From NCBI GenBank assembly GCA_036426205.1, contig CM071573.1, positions 40,211,205 to 40,275,204 of the forward strand: DNA of 64,000 nt. Direction: 5' to 3'. Source of the stretch: Ascaphus truei. Taxonomy: Eukaryota > Chordata > Amphibia > Anura > Ascaphidae. Below the pieces are notes generated by a model. It saw only the letters and a program-made list of their open reading frames with translations, searched no databases and was not told the origin of the DNA. Every line of letters begins with the position of its first letter. Position 1 is the first letter of the stretch. Positions 1 through 10,870 of this stretch are shown piece after piece. The position numbers and the translations under genes were made by a program.

Positions 1-20
1 CCCCAGTTTGCGCACCACTG
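1..20 (+). mobile_element. Right end of a hAT-like MITE cut by the window edge
   Basis: CAGTTTGCGCACCACTG matches the terminal repeat of the complete hAT-like MITE at 28422-28781. The rest lies outside the window. Confidence 0.45.
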
Positions 21-429
21 GTATACAGTATGCCTAACACTATCAATGTCAGAGTAACAAGCAATATAACAGGGTAATAGTAGGGTAAAATAATGATTTA
101 GTTTGACATAAGCTCAGACATGGACCTAGATTGGTCACTAACTTCTAATTGCTTTTGTTAAACTATTATATTACTTATTGATTTGACAACATAACACATC
201 ATCACCTTTCAGATGGACGAAGGTCGTTTTGAACAAATTTATGCTTTCTGGACATTCAGCCTTTTGCTGTTGTTCGTTTTGTGAGCATTCGAGAGGACCA
301 AAGATCGGGTTCAGCAAACATCTGCCTACAAGTAAAGTACGGTAATCCGTCAGGTGGACAAAGAACCCATTATTGAACTTTTGCTGGCAGCAAATGTTTG
401 TCTTCCTGGGTTGAGCTATTGATCTATAC
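21..429. other. Intronic stretch of gene B, nothing recognised
   Basis: A 91-codon open frame on the minus strand (171-446) resembles no family I know and is not the expected catalytic-His exon. I see no splice-supported coding exon here. Confidence 0.5.
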
Positions 430-644
430 CAGTGTTTTTCAACCAAGGTTCCTAGGAACCCTTGGGTTCCCCAGGCATCCTCTATAGGGTTCCCTGTAAT
501 TCTCAGGTAATTTTAATATTGTACCAAATACAGAAGAATTTACAATGCATCTGATGTAAGACGCGCTGTTAGAGATGGTTGGTACAGTAGTTCCTCAGAA
601 TTTCACATGGGGTTCCTCAACCAAAAAAAGGTTGGAAACCACTG
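430..644. mobile_element. hAT-like MITE
   Basis: Termini CAGTGTTTTTCAACC and GGTTGGAAACCACTG are inverted. Flanks ATCTATAC and ATCTACAG look like a decayed 8-bp target duplication. Same family as the element at 30102-30548. Confidence 0.7.
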
Positions 645-683
645 ATCTACAGTATATAATCACTGGTTTGCAGATATATTTAC

Positions 684-803
684 CTTGTGACGGACTCCCT
701 CCACTTTCAGTAAGGTTTTTCCTTGCCAACTCACATTCTGGCATTTCCTTTCCTCCATTTGGGAAATAGTCAAGATGACCACAGGGCTGTTTAATTCCAA
801 GGC
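684..803 (-). CDS. Gene B exon 8: lid region
   Basis: 120 nt, acceptor TTTCAG, donor GTAAAT. It encodes [17 protein letters not shown] followed by a charged, Ser/Gly-rich lid ([11 protein letters not shown]) unlike the DIDGIW lid of gene A but of equal length. Confidence 0.9.
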
Positions 804-3800
804 CTGAAATATTGAATGCTTATGTTATGTCATGATAAAATAAGAAACTATTTCAATTCTATCAATTTTCATATAAAGAACCAGGAGTTTGTAATTGAGA
901 ATTACTGTATCAGCTATTGGACACAGCAGTTAAACATAGTTGTTTAATATAAGATGCTTTCTTGAACATAAAAAAAACTCACCAAGTTCTGTACTGTAGG
1001 GTTTACAGTTAGTGTGAATAACATCAACCAATGTAGCATCGGACTTGTCCAATCTGACCTCATCTGGAGTGCCTTCAAAATATGGCTGAGCTGGATCGAG
1101 AGCTAAAAATAGGAGAACACTCTATTTGGTTTAATAACATATAGTACGAAGAACATCCCCTCCTAGTTAAGCGGAAAATAACAAAAATCAAATAACAAAA
1201 TAACCAGAAGTTACCCAGGGTCTGAATAAAGTGTTGACAGACCAACATGAGGGGATACATTAAATCCATTTGTAAATGTATTATATTTTAATGACACCTC
1301 AATCGGCCTAAAAAAAAATGTATGTATTTTTTTATTGATTACAACATTAAAATAAACTAAACAGTAAATGCACTGGGGTGGAGTGGACGTTGGCTCTCAC
1401 TAATTGGCAAGTTGACCGAGTCACACTTTTTCCTTCTGTAGCTCAGCAGACATACTGTACGTGACATCCTACTATTAACCTTTACCTTATCACCACTGGG
1501 GCGAAGGATGGGAATCACCAATTCCACAAGTCATGTGACCCCTCCAATAAAAACGTAGAGGATTTTTTCTTGTCACATTAATATGCATTTCCTGTAGCAT
1601 TTAAATACAGATAAAGTGCCAAGAAACTATCATGATCAAAAAAATATGCAGCCTCTCCAGTCCAATACATAGAAAAGAGAGTATGAAATGCACATTTTTA
1701 AAGCTGATCTAAAAAGTACTTCATTTTGCCCCGTTTAAGTGGCTAAGCAAAGGAATCAAGGTTACATTGAGAAATAAGAGGATTTAGGGAAGGATTGAAT
1801 CAACCTACACATCATGTATGTGAATTTTAGTATGTCTTTTTTTTTTTTAAAGCTCATAGAGTCCCAGTTATTTCATCAAAATTATCACTCTTTAAAAAAA
1901 CAACTTTATAGAGATATTTGGTTGAATCACTTGGTACAGACCCCGTTTCCCAAACACGCTCACATACTGTAATGCCCCCGAGTCTCCCCACTCACCAGTT
2001 ATTCTCCCAAGGTTGGGTGTTTTCTTCCCTGCCTCCCCGGCTGCCTGGGCTCCCAGGCTGTGACCAATCAAATGAACATTGCAAGGAGGGTAGGACAATT
2101 TATTCTATTGATGAGAGAGAGAAGGCATAACAACATATAGCTAATTATTATAATGTAATAGAGGTGGCTTTAACTTCAATCAGTGCAGGTAGTCCTCGTT
2201 ATCCAACGTTTCACTTTAAACGAATGGCATATCCAACGCTTTACAATGCAACCATAAGGGCCATTTTTCGACGCCTAAATGCGTTATCTGACGCCTAAAT
2301 GCGTTATCTGACGCCTGAATGCGTTATCTGACGCCTGAATGCGTTATCCAACACTCACCGCCACTGATTAACATGGGACTCACTTTACAACAATTTCACT
2401 ATCCAACGCTACTTCCAGAACGGATTCCGTTGGATAACCGAGGACTGCCTGTGCTGGCGAAATTAACATGTAACAGTTACTAACTGGGCAGATATTTCTA
2501 TTCAAAGCTCGTTTTTCTAGAAAAACTAAACCTTAATACAGTCCCATTCCTTACATGTGGATTTGATGTTGTGTTATAGCTGCTGCTATATAACCTGCAG
2601 GAGTAACAAAGCAGGGAGTATTTCCTCTTGGCAGTACCATAGTATTCTTTATATTTCCGAATGTTCATTTTCAATTTTCAAGGGGATTGCATGTTTAATG
2701 TTAGCATGAGAATGGGAGATGAAGATATGTATATACATGCAGGATATGTTATTTGAGAACATTACACCACCCCTACATACTGTACTATATAACCAATGGG
2801 TTTGTGGACATACATTGCAGCTGTGTACATTACCTCTCCTTGTCTGATACCCTGCATTTGGATGCCCTTATTAGTTGGCAAGACTGCACATGCCACTACA
2901 CATAGTATCCCCATGGCCCCATCAATGACTATATAATATACAATATAAGGGTTTCTCTACTTCTACAGCCACACAGTACTGTAACTTCTCACTACTTGTA
3001 TTATCTCTGTACAAGGCAACGATTGCTTCAGTGGCAGTATGAGGATCACATTAAAATTCAATGGTTATAAAACCAGATATGGTGTTTTACCGAAAGAATG
3101 TCTATAAAGGAGGCCACTACCGCCCCAAGAACACGCATAAGGTTTGCTGCCTGTGGGTAAACGGTCCAAGACGCACTTCCCCAGTCCACGATTATACAGT
3201 TCACATCTTCAACTTGAAAGAAACTCTGGGGGAAAACAAGGACAGAAACATCTTGGGGTCTTTGCTTGGACACAAAATGATACAATACTGTCTCCCGGAT
3301 TTGCTAAACTCTGATATGGGGACTTGTATTGCAGTTAATGCTGTATTGAGTTACGAGACCCCCTATCAGAGTTTAGTGAAGCCCCCTCCTTTATTAGAGA
3401 TTACATCCAAATGTATTTAAGCATTTCCCAGCGCTGTGCTGGTCCACCATCCTCGGATTCCCTTTTCCAATCCTCTGTGTTTGCTGCACTTATTGAATTC
3501 TAATTCCATGTGTTCTATTGTTTAGTTTTGTAAAGCACTGTGTACATTGGTGGCCTATAGAAATAAAAATGTAAATACAGTTATTTTCCATTTTGTACAT
3601 GGTCATTACGTTTATGCATTGTGCTCCCCTCTGGCAGTGAATGGGTTAAGGATTGGCAGGTTCGCAGTTTCTAAATTTGCAAACCTTGAAGTTCATTCAA
3701 ATGACGGTCCCACGAGGAAATCCATGTTCTCGTTAAAGGAACGCTGGGGTAACACAGTCAGGAAATAATGAAATCCACATGTTTGCACGAGAATTGTTTG

Positions 3801-6613
3801 CACATCTCTGTTTAATATCATGGAACTATATACCTGTACATAGGATAACTAATAGAAAGCTTAATTCATCTTTTAGCCACATCTAGGATTACATAGGCCA
3901 TTTTCAATTAATTTTAAGATAGAATACTGCACTAACCTTGCTTTACTACTGTAAACTGAAGGGGATAATAATATCGGAGTACCCTTATATTTCTTACCTG
4001 GCACATGTTTTTGATCCACAACTCCTCACCGCTTTGCGTGTACCCGTGAATAATGATGCGAGTTTTTCTTTCGGTGCCAAATTTGGATGAGGCGATAGAG
4101 CATGGATTAGTGGCGTTAATTTCCTAATGGGAAATAATCAGCTTTAGCTACTTTAAATAAAACAGCATATTTGGTACACATTTGAATACATAATATAAAT
4201 AAGATGTTTTTAGAAAGGTTCTACTGTATATGTCACAATCAGATAGGTATGGGTATGGTACAATAATTCTGGGGGGAGGGGTTGCAGCATATAGGGACTA
4301 TTTATTAAATATGAGGTCCTGAATTGTTACATCTTCCCACAGTACTGTATTCAAAGAATGTGCTACAAGTTGAAGGCAGCATCTCGTGGTGCACTGTGGA
4401 ATGAGTATCTACTGTATAAATAAAGATACCACTAAAATCTATCTCCTCAGAAATAAATTCTTAGGTGTAATGATCAATTCTTAGTTTGTGCATTGCCTGC
4501 ACTCTCTTACCTACCCTCTGATCCATAGCAATTTAACAGGAGCAGACTTCTGTACTGTATTGGATTTATTTTGCTTTATAAGGGCTGAGAAAATATTATT
4601 CAAGGTCTCTTCTTTAGCCACCATTATAAAACAGCTGTAATTGAAGTGCTCGGAACGTGCAAAAGCTTTGGATATGAAAACATGATGTTATGTTAGCAGT
4701 TGGATTTACCATTGTTTAAAGCAGGGGTCTTAAACTCAGTCCTCAAAGGACACTAACAGACCAGCTTTAATGGATATCCTTGCTTCAGCACAGGTGGCTC
4801 AATCAGTGGCTCAGTCAAAGACTGAAGACTAGAAAACTAGGGCACGCTTCAAACAGCAAATCAAAATATAGATAAATACTCCACCAGACTCCGATGAAAT
4901 AGACACAGCGCTGCAAGGTCGAATATATATAAAACACGAAAATAAGCCCGCAACAGACCAGCAGTATTTATATAATCTATCACACAGGGAGTGTTCTGTT
5001 CCAGCAGGTTTTTGTTACATAGACCGGTCGGTCTCAGTTGTGTGAGGCTAATTGCTTGCCTCTACACCCTGTTACCTATGTGGTATTTATGTATGTTAAT
5101 TCTGTGGCAGTTTCTACAGCAGTATATCAGACCATACACTATTTAGATGCCAGTCATATCATGTGTGATCTTGTTGGTTCGCAGGATTGTTTTTTAATAT
5201 ATTTTTTGAGTGTTTTTTTTGTGAGGTTTATTAATAAAATGTGTTACTTTTCTAGCACACCAGAGTGCTTTTTCTAGAGTTTATTTTCTTTTCTCATTTC
5301 AATATGCATGTCATTTCCCAGAATCCCTTGCTGCAGTGGAAGTGCTGTATGCTGGGTGATAATGGTGAAAGGTGGGGTTGCAGACCTGCCTAAGATATGC
5401 AGATGAGCATACAGTTGTATTTTCAATATATATATATATATATATACACATTTTTTTTTTAATTTTGCAGCTAAATTAAATAAAGTAGACTTCTTAAAAT
5501 ATATGGAAGTGTTAATCATTGCAATACATAATTATTGTACCATCACAATTCAATGCTCGTCTTACTTGATAGTTTTCCTGATTGTGACGTGTGTAGAGAA
5601 GGAAACGGGGATTTAATCTCTCCCGTGACCACACTGATATTGCAATGGGTCTTTCAGGTGTGTCCCCCCATGGGGGAACAGTTGGATAACATTCCTCATC
5701 TCCATAGCACATCTCCAATCCTAGGAAACCAAAAAGGTATTAATAATTTCATAAACTGCTCACATTGGGACGGAAAGACACGTCTTCTTTGTACTGAGCA
5801 GCAAGTGAGACTTTCCCAATAAGGAAACAAATAATCACAAATTAAAATCACATCTTAGAACATATCAATTTAACTTAAGTGCAAAACATATTTCTATGCC
5901 AACAAGTGACAGTCCACAGTTTATACTCATTGAAAGGTAATAAATCCGTATTTATTTCTATACTAGCTCTGCCTAATGTTACAGCGCTAGTGCTGTCATC
6001 TGTTTGTTGACAATACTTTAAACACTGTTAATGTGATTTATATAGATTGAAACATTAGGCTGCATTTGGATGCAAAATTTGTTGGAAAATATACTGAGGA
6101 TGCAACTTTTATTTTCTCATTTCTTATATTCTCACATTTCTTTATATGATCTTATTCCCAATAACACAATGATAACCATCACAGCCGCAATAAAGCTTAA
6201 TCACTCGAATGTATTTGGGATATGATTTATTATATCAGATAAAGGGATCATCGCCCTACCCTTTACAGCTCCCAGGAGACAAAGGGCCACAGTCCAGATT
6301 GCCAACATCTAGGGAAAAAAGTAGACATTGAATGTCAAATGTGTGTAGAAGTGGGATTAGAAGCCAAAATACTGTATCTTTCTGCAGTAATACTGTCACC
6401 TTTAAAGAGATCACGTCCACTTAGTTAAACCTGTTTTGTTTTCACAAAGAGTGAAATGTATGTGCTGTTAAAAGAGAAAATATTCATGATGTAAAATCTC
6501 TAAATACTGGTATTATCCTATTTAGAACTTCAATTTAATAGTCAACCATTATGACTCTACCTACTTTTAACTGCACTATCTTAACTCACAGCATAAAGAA
6601 AGGTACTTACCAT
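684..6613 (-). CDS. Gene B: divergent pancreatic lipase paralogue, exons 1-8 (partial)
   Basis: A second lipase on the same strand. The visible coding exons join in phase to 271 codons with the same exon lengths and phases as gene A. It has a signal peptide, GHSLG (Ser171) and ALDPAQP (Asp194). The exon with the catalytic His and the PLAT exons would lie left of base 1. Outside the catalytic blocks it is much diverged. The lid segment after Cys255 shares no obvious similarity with gene A, and there are extra cysteines in TNPCS, PPCNV, HTNCKP and QPCGH. Features such as [12 protein letters not shown] recall PNLIPRP3-type proteins, but I cannot assign an orthologue. No stop or frameshift is seen in the visible exons. 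Confidence 0.88.
983..1102 (-). CDS. Gene B exon 7: catalytic aspartate
   Basis: 120 nt, acceptor TTTAG, donor GTGAGT. It encodes [19 protein letters not shown] and [11 protein letters not shown]. Confidence 0.93.
1103..1995. other. Gene B intron between exons 6 and 7
   Basis: AT-rich sequence. I recognise no gene or repeat. Confidence 0.5.
1996..2104 (-). CDS. Gene B exon 6: catalytic serine
   Basis: 109 nt, acceptor AATAG, donor GTGAGT. It encodes [18 protein letters not shown] with the nucleophile and ends GRITG. Confidence 0.94.
2186..2451. mobile_element. MITE with CAGGYAGTCCTCG termini and internal 20-bp tandem repeat
   Basis: The ends are inverted repeats of about 24 bp (GTCCTCGTTATCCAACG, and its complement on the right). 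Inside, a 20-bp unit GACGCCTAAATGCGTTATCT is repeated four times (about 2269-2348). A GTGC on each side may be the target duplication. Superfamily not determined. It lies in a gene B intron. Confidence 0.65.
3091..3225 (-). CDS. Gene B exon 5
   Basis: 135 nt, acceptor CCCAG, donor GTAAAA. It encodes [12 protein letters not shown] and [17 protein letters not shown]. The usual VVGAEVA is VLGAVVA here. Confidence 0.92.
3410..3590 (+). repeat. L2/SINE-type 3' tail
   Basis: The stretch TTGTAAAGCACTGTGTACATTG, GGCCTATAGAAATAAA and flanks resemble the tail block seen at 29800-29960. It lies in intron 4 of gene B. Confidence 0.4.
3998..4123 (-). CDS. Gene B exon 4
   Basis: 126 nt, acceptor ATTAG, donor GTAAGA. 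It encodes [19 protein letters not shown] and ends in NMCQ, matching gene A exon 4. Confidence 0.93.
4124..5565. other. Gene B intron between exons 3 and 4
   Basis: AT-rich. It holds a half copy of the palindromic MITE at 4722-4830 and a short TA run near 5425. Nothing else recognised. Confidence 0.5.
4722..4830. mobile_element. Half copy of the CAGGGGTGGCCAACTCCAG MITE family
   Basis: Starts CAGGGGTCTTAAACTCAGTC and carries the family's internal GCTTCAGCACAGGTGGCTC block, then stops before the right terminal repeat. Confidence 0.65.
5566..5720 (-). CDS. Gene B exon 3
   Basis: 155 nt, acceptor CCTAG, donor GTAAGA. It encodes EMCYGDEEC (first disulfide spacing kept), PWGDTPERP and NPRFLLYT. 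Confidence 0.93.
5721..6259. other. Gene B intron 2, nothing recognised
   Basis: AT-rich intron sequence without recognisable repeats or open frames. Confidence 0.45.
6260..6308 (-). CDS. Gene B exon 2: signal peptide
   Basis: 49 nt, acceptor CCCTAG, donor GTAGGG. It encodes [17 protein letters not shown], a clear secretion signal, in the same phase and length as gene A exon 2. Confidence 0.9.
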
Positions 6614-6634
6614 ACACCAGTAATGTTGCAAGCA
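6611..6634 (-). CDS. Gene B exon 1 (5' UTR, possible start codon)
   Basis: The donor GTAAGT (6605-6610) directly follows an ATG (6613-6611), the same arrangement as gene A. The 5' end is inferred from the TATA box. Confidence 0.6.
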
Positions 6635-6658
6635 TAGTCCCTGTATGAATACTCACCC

Positions 6659-6666
6659 CTTTTATA
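6659..6666 (-). promoter_or_regulatory. TATA box of gene B
   Basis: TATAAAAG on the minus strand in the context TTTATAAAAGGGG, 46 bases upstream of the exon 1 donor. This predicts transcription starting near 6630-6636 and a very short first exon. Confidence 0.7.
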
Positions 6667-7096
6667 AATGTTCAGACACATTAAAATGTATAAGCGCGTG
6701 TAGGTTTCTTTGGATGTTAAGGGCAGTTCTGTCTGTATGTTTGCTAGACTGCCAAATACAGTCATTATGCAAACAGTATATAGGCACTGGTGAGATGCCT
6801 ACATTTGCAAATTAATTTAGGACAAGTAACCAGTCTCTAATGTTCACGTGAATTGAATGATCCAAAAGCTGAGATTATGCGGGAGTTATTGCAACCCAGG
6901 AAGAATTTATTCACAAAAAACATTTTAAGAGTCAAAAGTGAACCCATTTTCTTCATGCATTTAAATCAGATGTAACAATGAGTTATCTGCGTTTGGAGCA
7001 GATTGTTAACTAGGAATTTATACACTACTTTAGAAAGTGTGCTAGTAAATACATTTTATACACCCCATTATAATCATGTATCTCTTCTCTGCCACA
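6667..7096. other. Upstream flank of gene B
   Basis: AT-rich. It would contain the gene B promoter-proximal elements, but I see no convincing sites apart from the TATA box. Confidence 0.4.
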
Positions 7097-7395
7097 GGAA
7101 GGCACTAACTGAAAACGATGACACTGAGTTTGAAGTAGGGGAACCTGGTTCAATTCCCGGTGTCAGCTCCTTGTGACTTTGGATAAATCACTTTATCTAC
7201 CTGTGCCTCAGGCACCAAAAACATAGATTGTAAGCTCATCTAGGCAGGAATGGTCTGTAACATTCCTGTGTACAATCCTGCTTACCAGCGCTATACTGTA
7301 ATTGTGAAGCGCTTTGAGTCCCATTGATGAACAAGGGAGTAAAATTGGACTGTTGGGCATATATGCAATGACAAACAATGATAATAATAATACTA
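7097..7395 (+). repeat. tRNA-derived SINE with L2/MIR-like tail
   Basis: A B-box-like GGTTCAATTCC sits in the head. It is followed by the block CTTTATCTACCTGTGCCTCAG, AGATTGTAAGCTCATCT and AGCGCTATACTG, and an ATAATAATA tail. A second copy lies at 45436-45640. Confidence 0.65.
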
Positions 7396-8040
7396 CTGGT
7401 TACAGCTAACCATACAGCCACGCATGGCCTTTCCCACCTCCATGTTACCCCACATCGTGTCCACAGTACCTGACGGAGCCCCCGGGCACCCAACCACCCT
7501 GGTGTCCTCAAGAGTCTATACCCCACCCCTATATGTGGTCAGCGCTGCCACTATGGTGTGTGTTACTTGATTGGTGCACTTAGTGATGTAGGTACCTGCC
7601 GGGTGCTCCAGCACCCGGGCGCGCCGACAGGAGGAACGGTGGGATCCGCTGATCCAGCGATGTCATCTGCATGCGTCCGCCTCCATGTGGATGGTATCCA
7701 GCTGGAGTGTCCCACATACAGATAGTCTCTAGGCCTTGCAGTGTGATCTGGTCCCAGATCACAATCCTCAGGGTTGCGCAGCGTTGCAGCTGTGTCCCTG
7801 AACTCAAACAGCTAAAGGGACAATGTCCCAATCTAAAGGCCTGTCCCTGTAGCTGCCACAAACTTGCAGGGGAGTCGGGGCCTAGCTGGAGCCTATCAGG
7901 GGGGTTTCTGGCTTAGATACCCTGCACCTAAACCCTTACCCCTCTGTGTCCCAGTTCCGACTAACATGGCCCCAGCACGCCAAATGTATCTACTGTATTC
8001 CCTTGAGCCCTATTGACTCTCGTGCAACATGTGGTCATTG
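7396..8040 (-). mobile_element. LTR-like part of the minus-strand Ty3/gypsy element (distal piece)
   Basis: The reverse complement matches the LTR-like region at 18.76-20.55 kb in order: AATAGGGCT, GATACATTT, then the block around AAGTGCACCA. It continues the piece at 10496-10870 across the hAT insertion. Outer end not fixed. Confidence 0.5.
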
Positions 8041-8048
8041 CCCCTATG
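8041..8048. repeat. Target site duplication, left copy
   Basis: CCCCTATG, repeated exactly at 10488-10495. An 8-bp duplication is the hAT hallmark. Confidence 0.9.
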
Positions 8049-8194
8049 TAGGGTGACCAGATTTCGAAAATGAAAAACCGGGACACATAATAAAAATGAT
8101 TAATAAACAAATTACTTTATTAAAAAATGAAGATTATAATGATATTTATCTAACAGTGTCACCATTGATGCTGTATTATTCATTCTACCTATTC

Positions 8195-8505
8195 CCATTC
8201 TCTCTCTACCTTCTCCCCCATTCCCCCTATCCCTCCCCTCCCCATTTTCTTACCCCCCCCATTTTCTCTCACCCCCACCAGTCTCTCTCCCTTCCCTCCC
8301 CCCAGTTTCATTCCCTTCCTCCCCCCATTCTCTCTCCCTTCCGTCCCATTCTCTCTCCCTTCCCTCCCCATCCCCCCATTCACTCTCTCTTCCTCCGCTC
8401 CTCCATTTTCTCTCTCTCAATCCCCTCCTCTATTCTCTCTCTCCCCATCCATTCTCTCTCCACCCTCCTCCATTCTCGCTACCCCAACCCCCATTTTCTC
8501 TCTGA
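8195..8505 (+). repeat. Polypyrimidine tract
   Basis: Degenerate CCCATTCTCTCTCCCTTCC-type tandem repeats inside the hAT element, next to the minisatellite. The open frames across it are compositional. Confidence 0.8.
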
Positions 8506-10108
8506 CCTGCACAGACACACAGCCACTGACCTGTGCAGACAGACCTGCACAGCCACTGACCCGCACAGCCACTGACACAGACCCTGACCCTGCACAGATC
8601 CAGACCCTGCACAGACCCAGACCCAGACCCTGCACAGACCCAGAGCCTGCACAGATCCAGACCCTGACCCTGCACAGACCAAGACCCTGACCCTGCACAG
8701 ACCCTGACCCTGCACAGACCCTGACCCGGACCCTGCACAGACCCCGACACTGAACAGACCCTGACCCTGCAAAGACCCTGACCCTGCAAAGACCCTGACC
8801 CTGCACAGACCCTGACCCTGCACAGACCCTGACCCTGCACAGACCCTGACCCTGCACAGACCCTGACCCTGCAGACACACACTGAACCTGCACAGAAACA
8901 CACTAACACACTGACCCTGTACAGACACACACTGACACTGACACACTGACCCTGCACAGACCCTGACCCAAACACTGCATAGACCCTGACCCTGCACAGA
9001 CCCTGACCCTGCAGCCATGCACTGACCCTGACACACTAACCCTGCACAGACACACACTGACACACTGACCCTGTACAGACACACACTGACACTGACACAC
9101 TGACCCTGCACAGACCCTGATCCGGACACTGCACAGACTTTGACCCTGACCCTGCACAGACTCTGACCCTGACCCTGCACAGACTCTGACCCTGACCCTG
9201 CACAGACCCTTGACCCTGCACAGACCCTGACCCTGCACAGACCCTGACCCTGCACAGCCACTGTCACAGACCCTGACCCTGCACAGACCATGACCCTGCA
9301 CAGACCCTGACCCTGCACAGACCCTGACCCTGCACAGACCCTGACCCTGCAGACACACACTGAACCTGCACAGAAACACACTAACACACTGACCCTGTAC
9401 AGACACACACTGACCTCGACACCCTGGACCTGGCAACAGACCCTGACCCAGACACTGCACAGACCCTGACCCTGCACAGACCCTGACCCTGCAGCCACGC
9501 ACTGACCCTGACACACTAACCCTGCACAGACACATACTGACACACTGACCCTGTACAGACACACACTGACACTGACACACTGACCCTGCACAGACCCTGA
9601 TCCGGACACTGCACAGACTTTGACCCTGACCCTGCACAGACTTTGACCCTGACCCTGCACAGACTCTGACCCTGACCCTGCACAGACTCTGACCTTGACC
9701 CGGCACAGACCCTGACCCTGCACAGACCCTGACCCTGCACAGCCACTGTCACAGACCCTGACCCTGCACAGACCCTGACCCTGCACAGACCCTGACCCTG
9801 CACAGACCCTGACCTTGCACTGCCACTGTCACAGACCAGACGCGGCACAGATCCTGACCCTGCACAGACCCTGACCCTGCACAGACCCTGACCCTGCAGA
9901 CATACACTGACCCTGACACACTGACCCTGCACAGACACACTGACACTGACATACTGACCCTGCACTGACACACACTGACACTGACACGCTGACCCTGCAC
10001 AGACACACACTGACACTGACACACTGACCCTGCACAGACACACACTGATCCTGCACTGATCCTGCACTGAGGCACTGAGACACTGACCCTGCACTGACAC
10101 ACTGACAC
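8505..10108 (+). repeat. 17-bp minisatellite, CAGACCCTGACCCTGCA
   Basis: Dozens of tandem copies of a 17-bp unit, with variants (CACACTGACACTGACA types) and a higher-order pattern. The block around 8880-9250 recurs around 9360-9720. Long minus-strand open frames (VQGQGLCRVRVCAGSGS repeats) come from a repeat unit without stops, not from a gene. Confidence 0.95.
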
Positions 10109-10487
10109 CAGCTCTGAGGGGCAGCTGGAGGGTGGGGGGGGGGCGGGGGGAGTGTGTGTGTCGTACCTTTCACTGTGGAGCTTGGTTGGGGGGGAGCCAT
10201 CTTGGTTGGGGGGGAAGCCACCTCACTTCCGATTCTCACTGCTGAGGCTCCGCTGTCACTAACCCCGCCCCCACCCTCTGTAACTAACCCCACCCCCACC
10301 CTCTGCAGCAGCAGTCAGACCAGCCTCTGCTCTCCTCCCTGCATTCTTGCTCTCTGCTGCCCCCACCTTCTCTGGTCAAAGCCGGGACAGCCACAAAAAA
10401 TGGGACATTTTAAAGTATGTCGGGCCCCCGGGACAGCCATTAAAAAACGGGACTGTCCTGGCTAAACAGGGACATCTGGTCACCCTA

Positions 10488-10495
10488 CCCCTATG
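10488..10495. repeat. Target site duplication, right copy
   Basis: CCCCTATG, identical to 8041-8048. Confidence 0.9.
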
Positions 10496-10870
10496 CCTTA
10501 TGGGAATTGTAGCTCCTCACAGAGCCTACTCTGCCTAAGGCCCACCCTGCACCTCCTTCTGTGCAGTGTCCGGCGATGCGCTTGCCCTCCACCCCACCCG
10601 CAGTACCTCCCGCACCTCGCCGGGGTGCGCGCACGCAACGGGAGGTAAGGGGGTCCAGGGGGGAAGTCTGCTATGCTCTTACCCTGGTGAATATACCAAC
10701 GTTCCCATTTGGGAACAGCATAGCACAATAATATACCACATAACTTATATAATAAAAATGCAATATATAAAAAGAATACAGCTTAGCACATTGAATAGGC
10801 TTTAAACAAGTTTGCACAATTCGGTGAGCATCACAATCACAGATTGGATTTTGCTCCGAGACCACTGCTG
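10496..10870 (-). mobile_element. LTR-like part of the minus-strand Ty3/gypsy element (proximal piece)
   Basis: It contains ATGGGAATTGTAGCTC, the complement of the ACTACAATTCCCATAG block in the 18.76-20.55 kb region. It lies downstream of the minus-strand integrase and upstream of the hAT insertion. Confidence 0.5.

Larger units (their letters stand above)
8049..10487. mobile_element. Non-autonomous hAT-type element carrying a minisatellite
   Basis: Ends TAGGGTGACCAGAT and ATCTGGTCACCCTA are exact inverted repeats, start with the YAGNG of hAT elements, and are flanked by exact 8-bp duplications. The sub-terminal parts hold CGGGACA-rich blocks on both sides. There is no transposase frame. About two thirds of the 2439 bp is a 17-bp minisatellite. 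It is inserted in the LTR-like sequence of the minus-strand gypsy element. Confidence 0.85.

Noticed and set aside
171..446. 91-codon minus-strand frame as gene B's catalytic-His exon
   Set aside because: No CNHxRSY motif and no matching acceptor, phase or length (119 nt expected).
8417..10108. Long minus-strand open frames (up to 435 codons) of CRVRVCAGSGSVQGQGL repeats
   Set aside because: They exist in several frames at once over a 17-bp minisatellite without stop codons. No start context, splice or family support.
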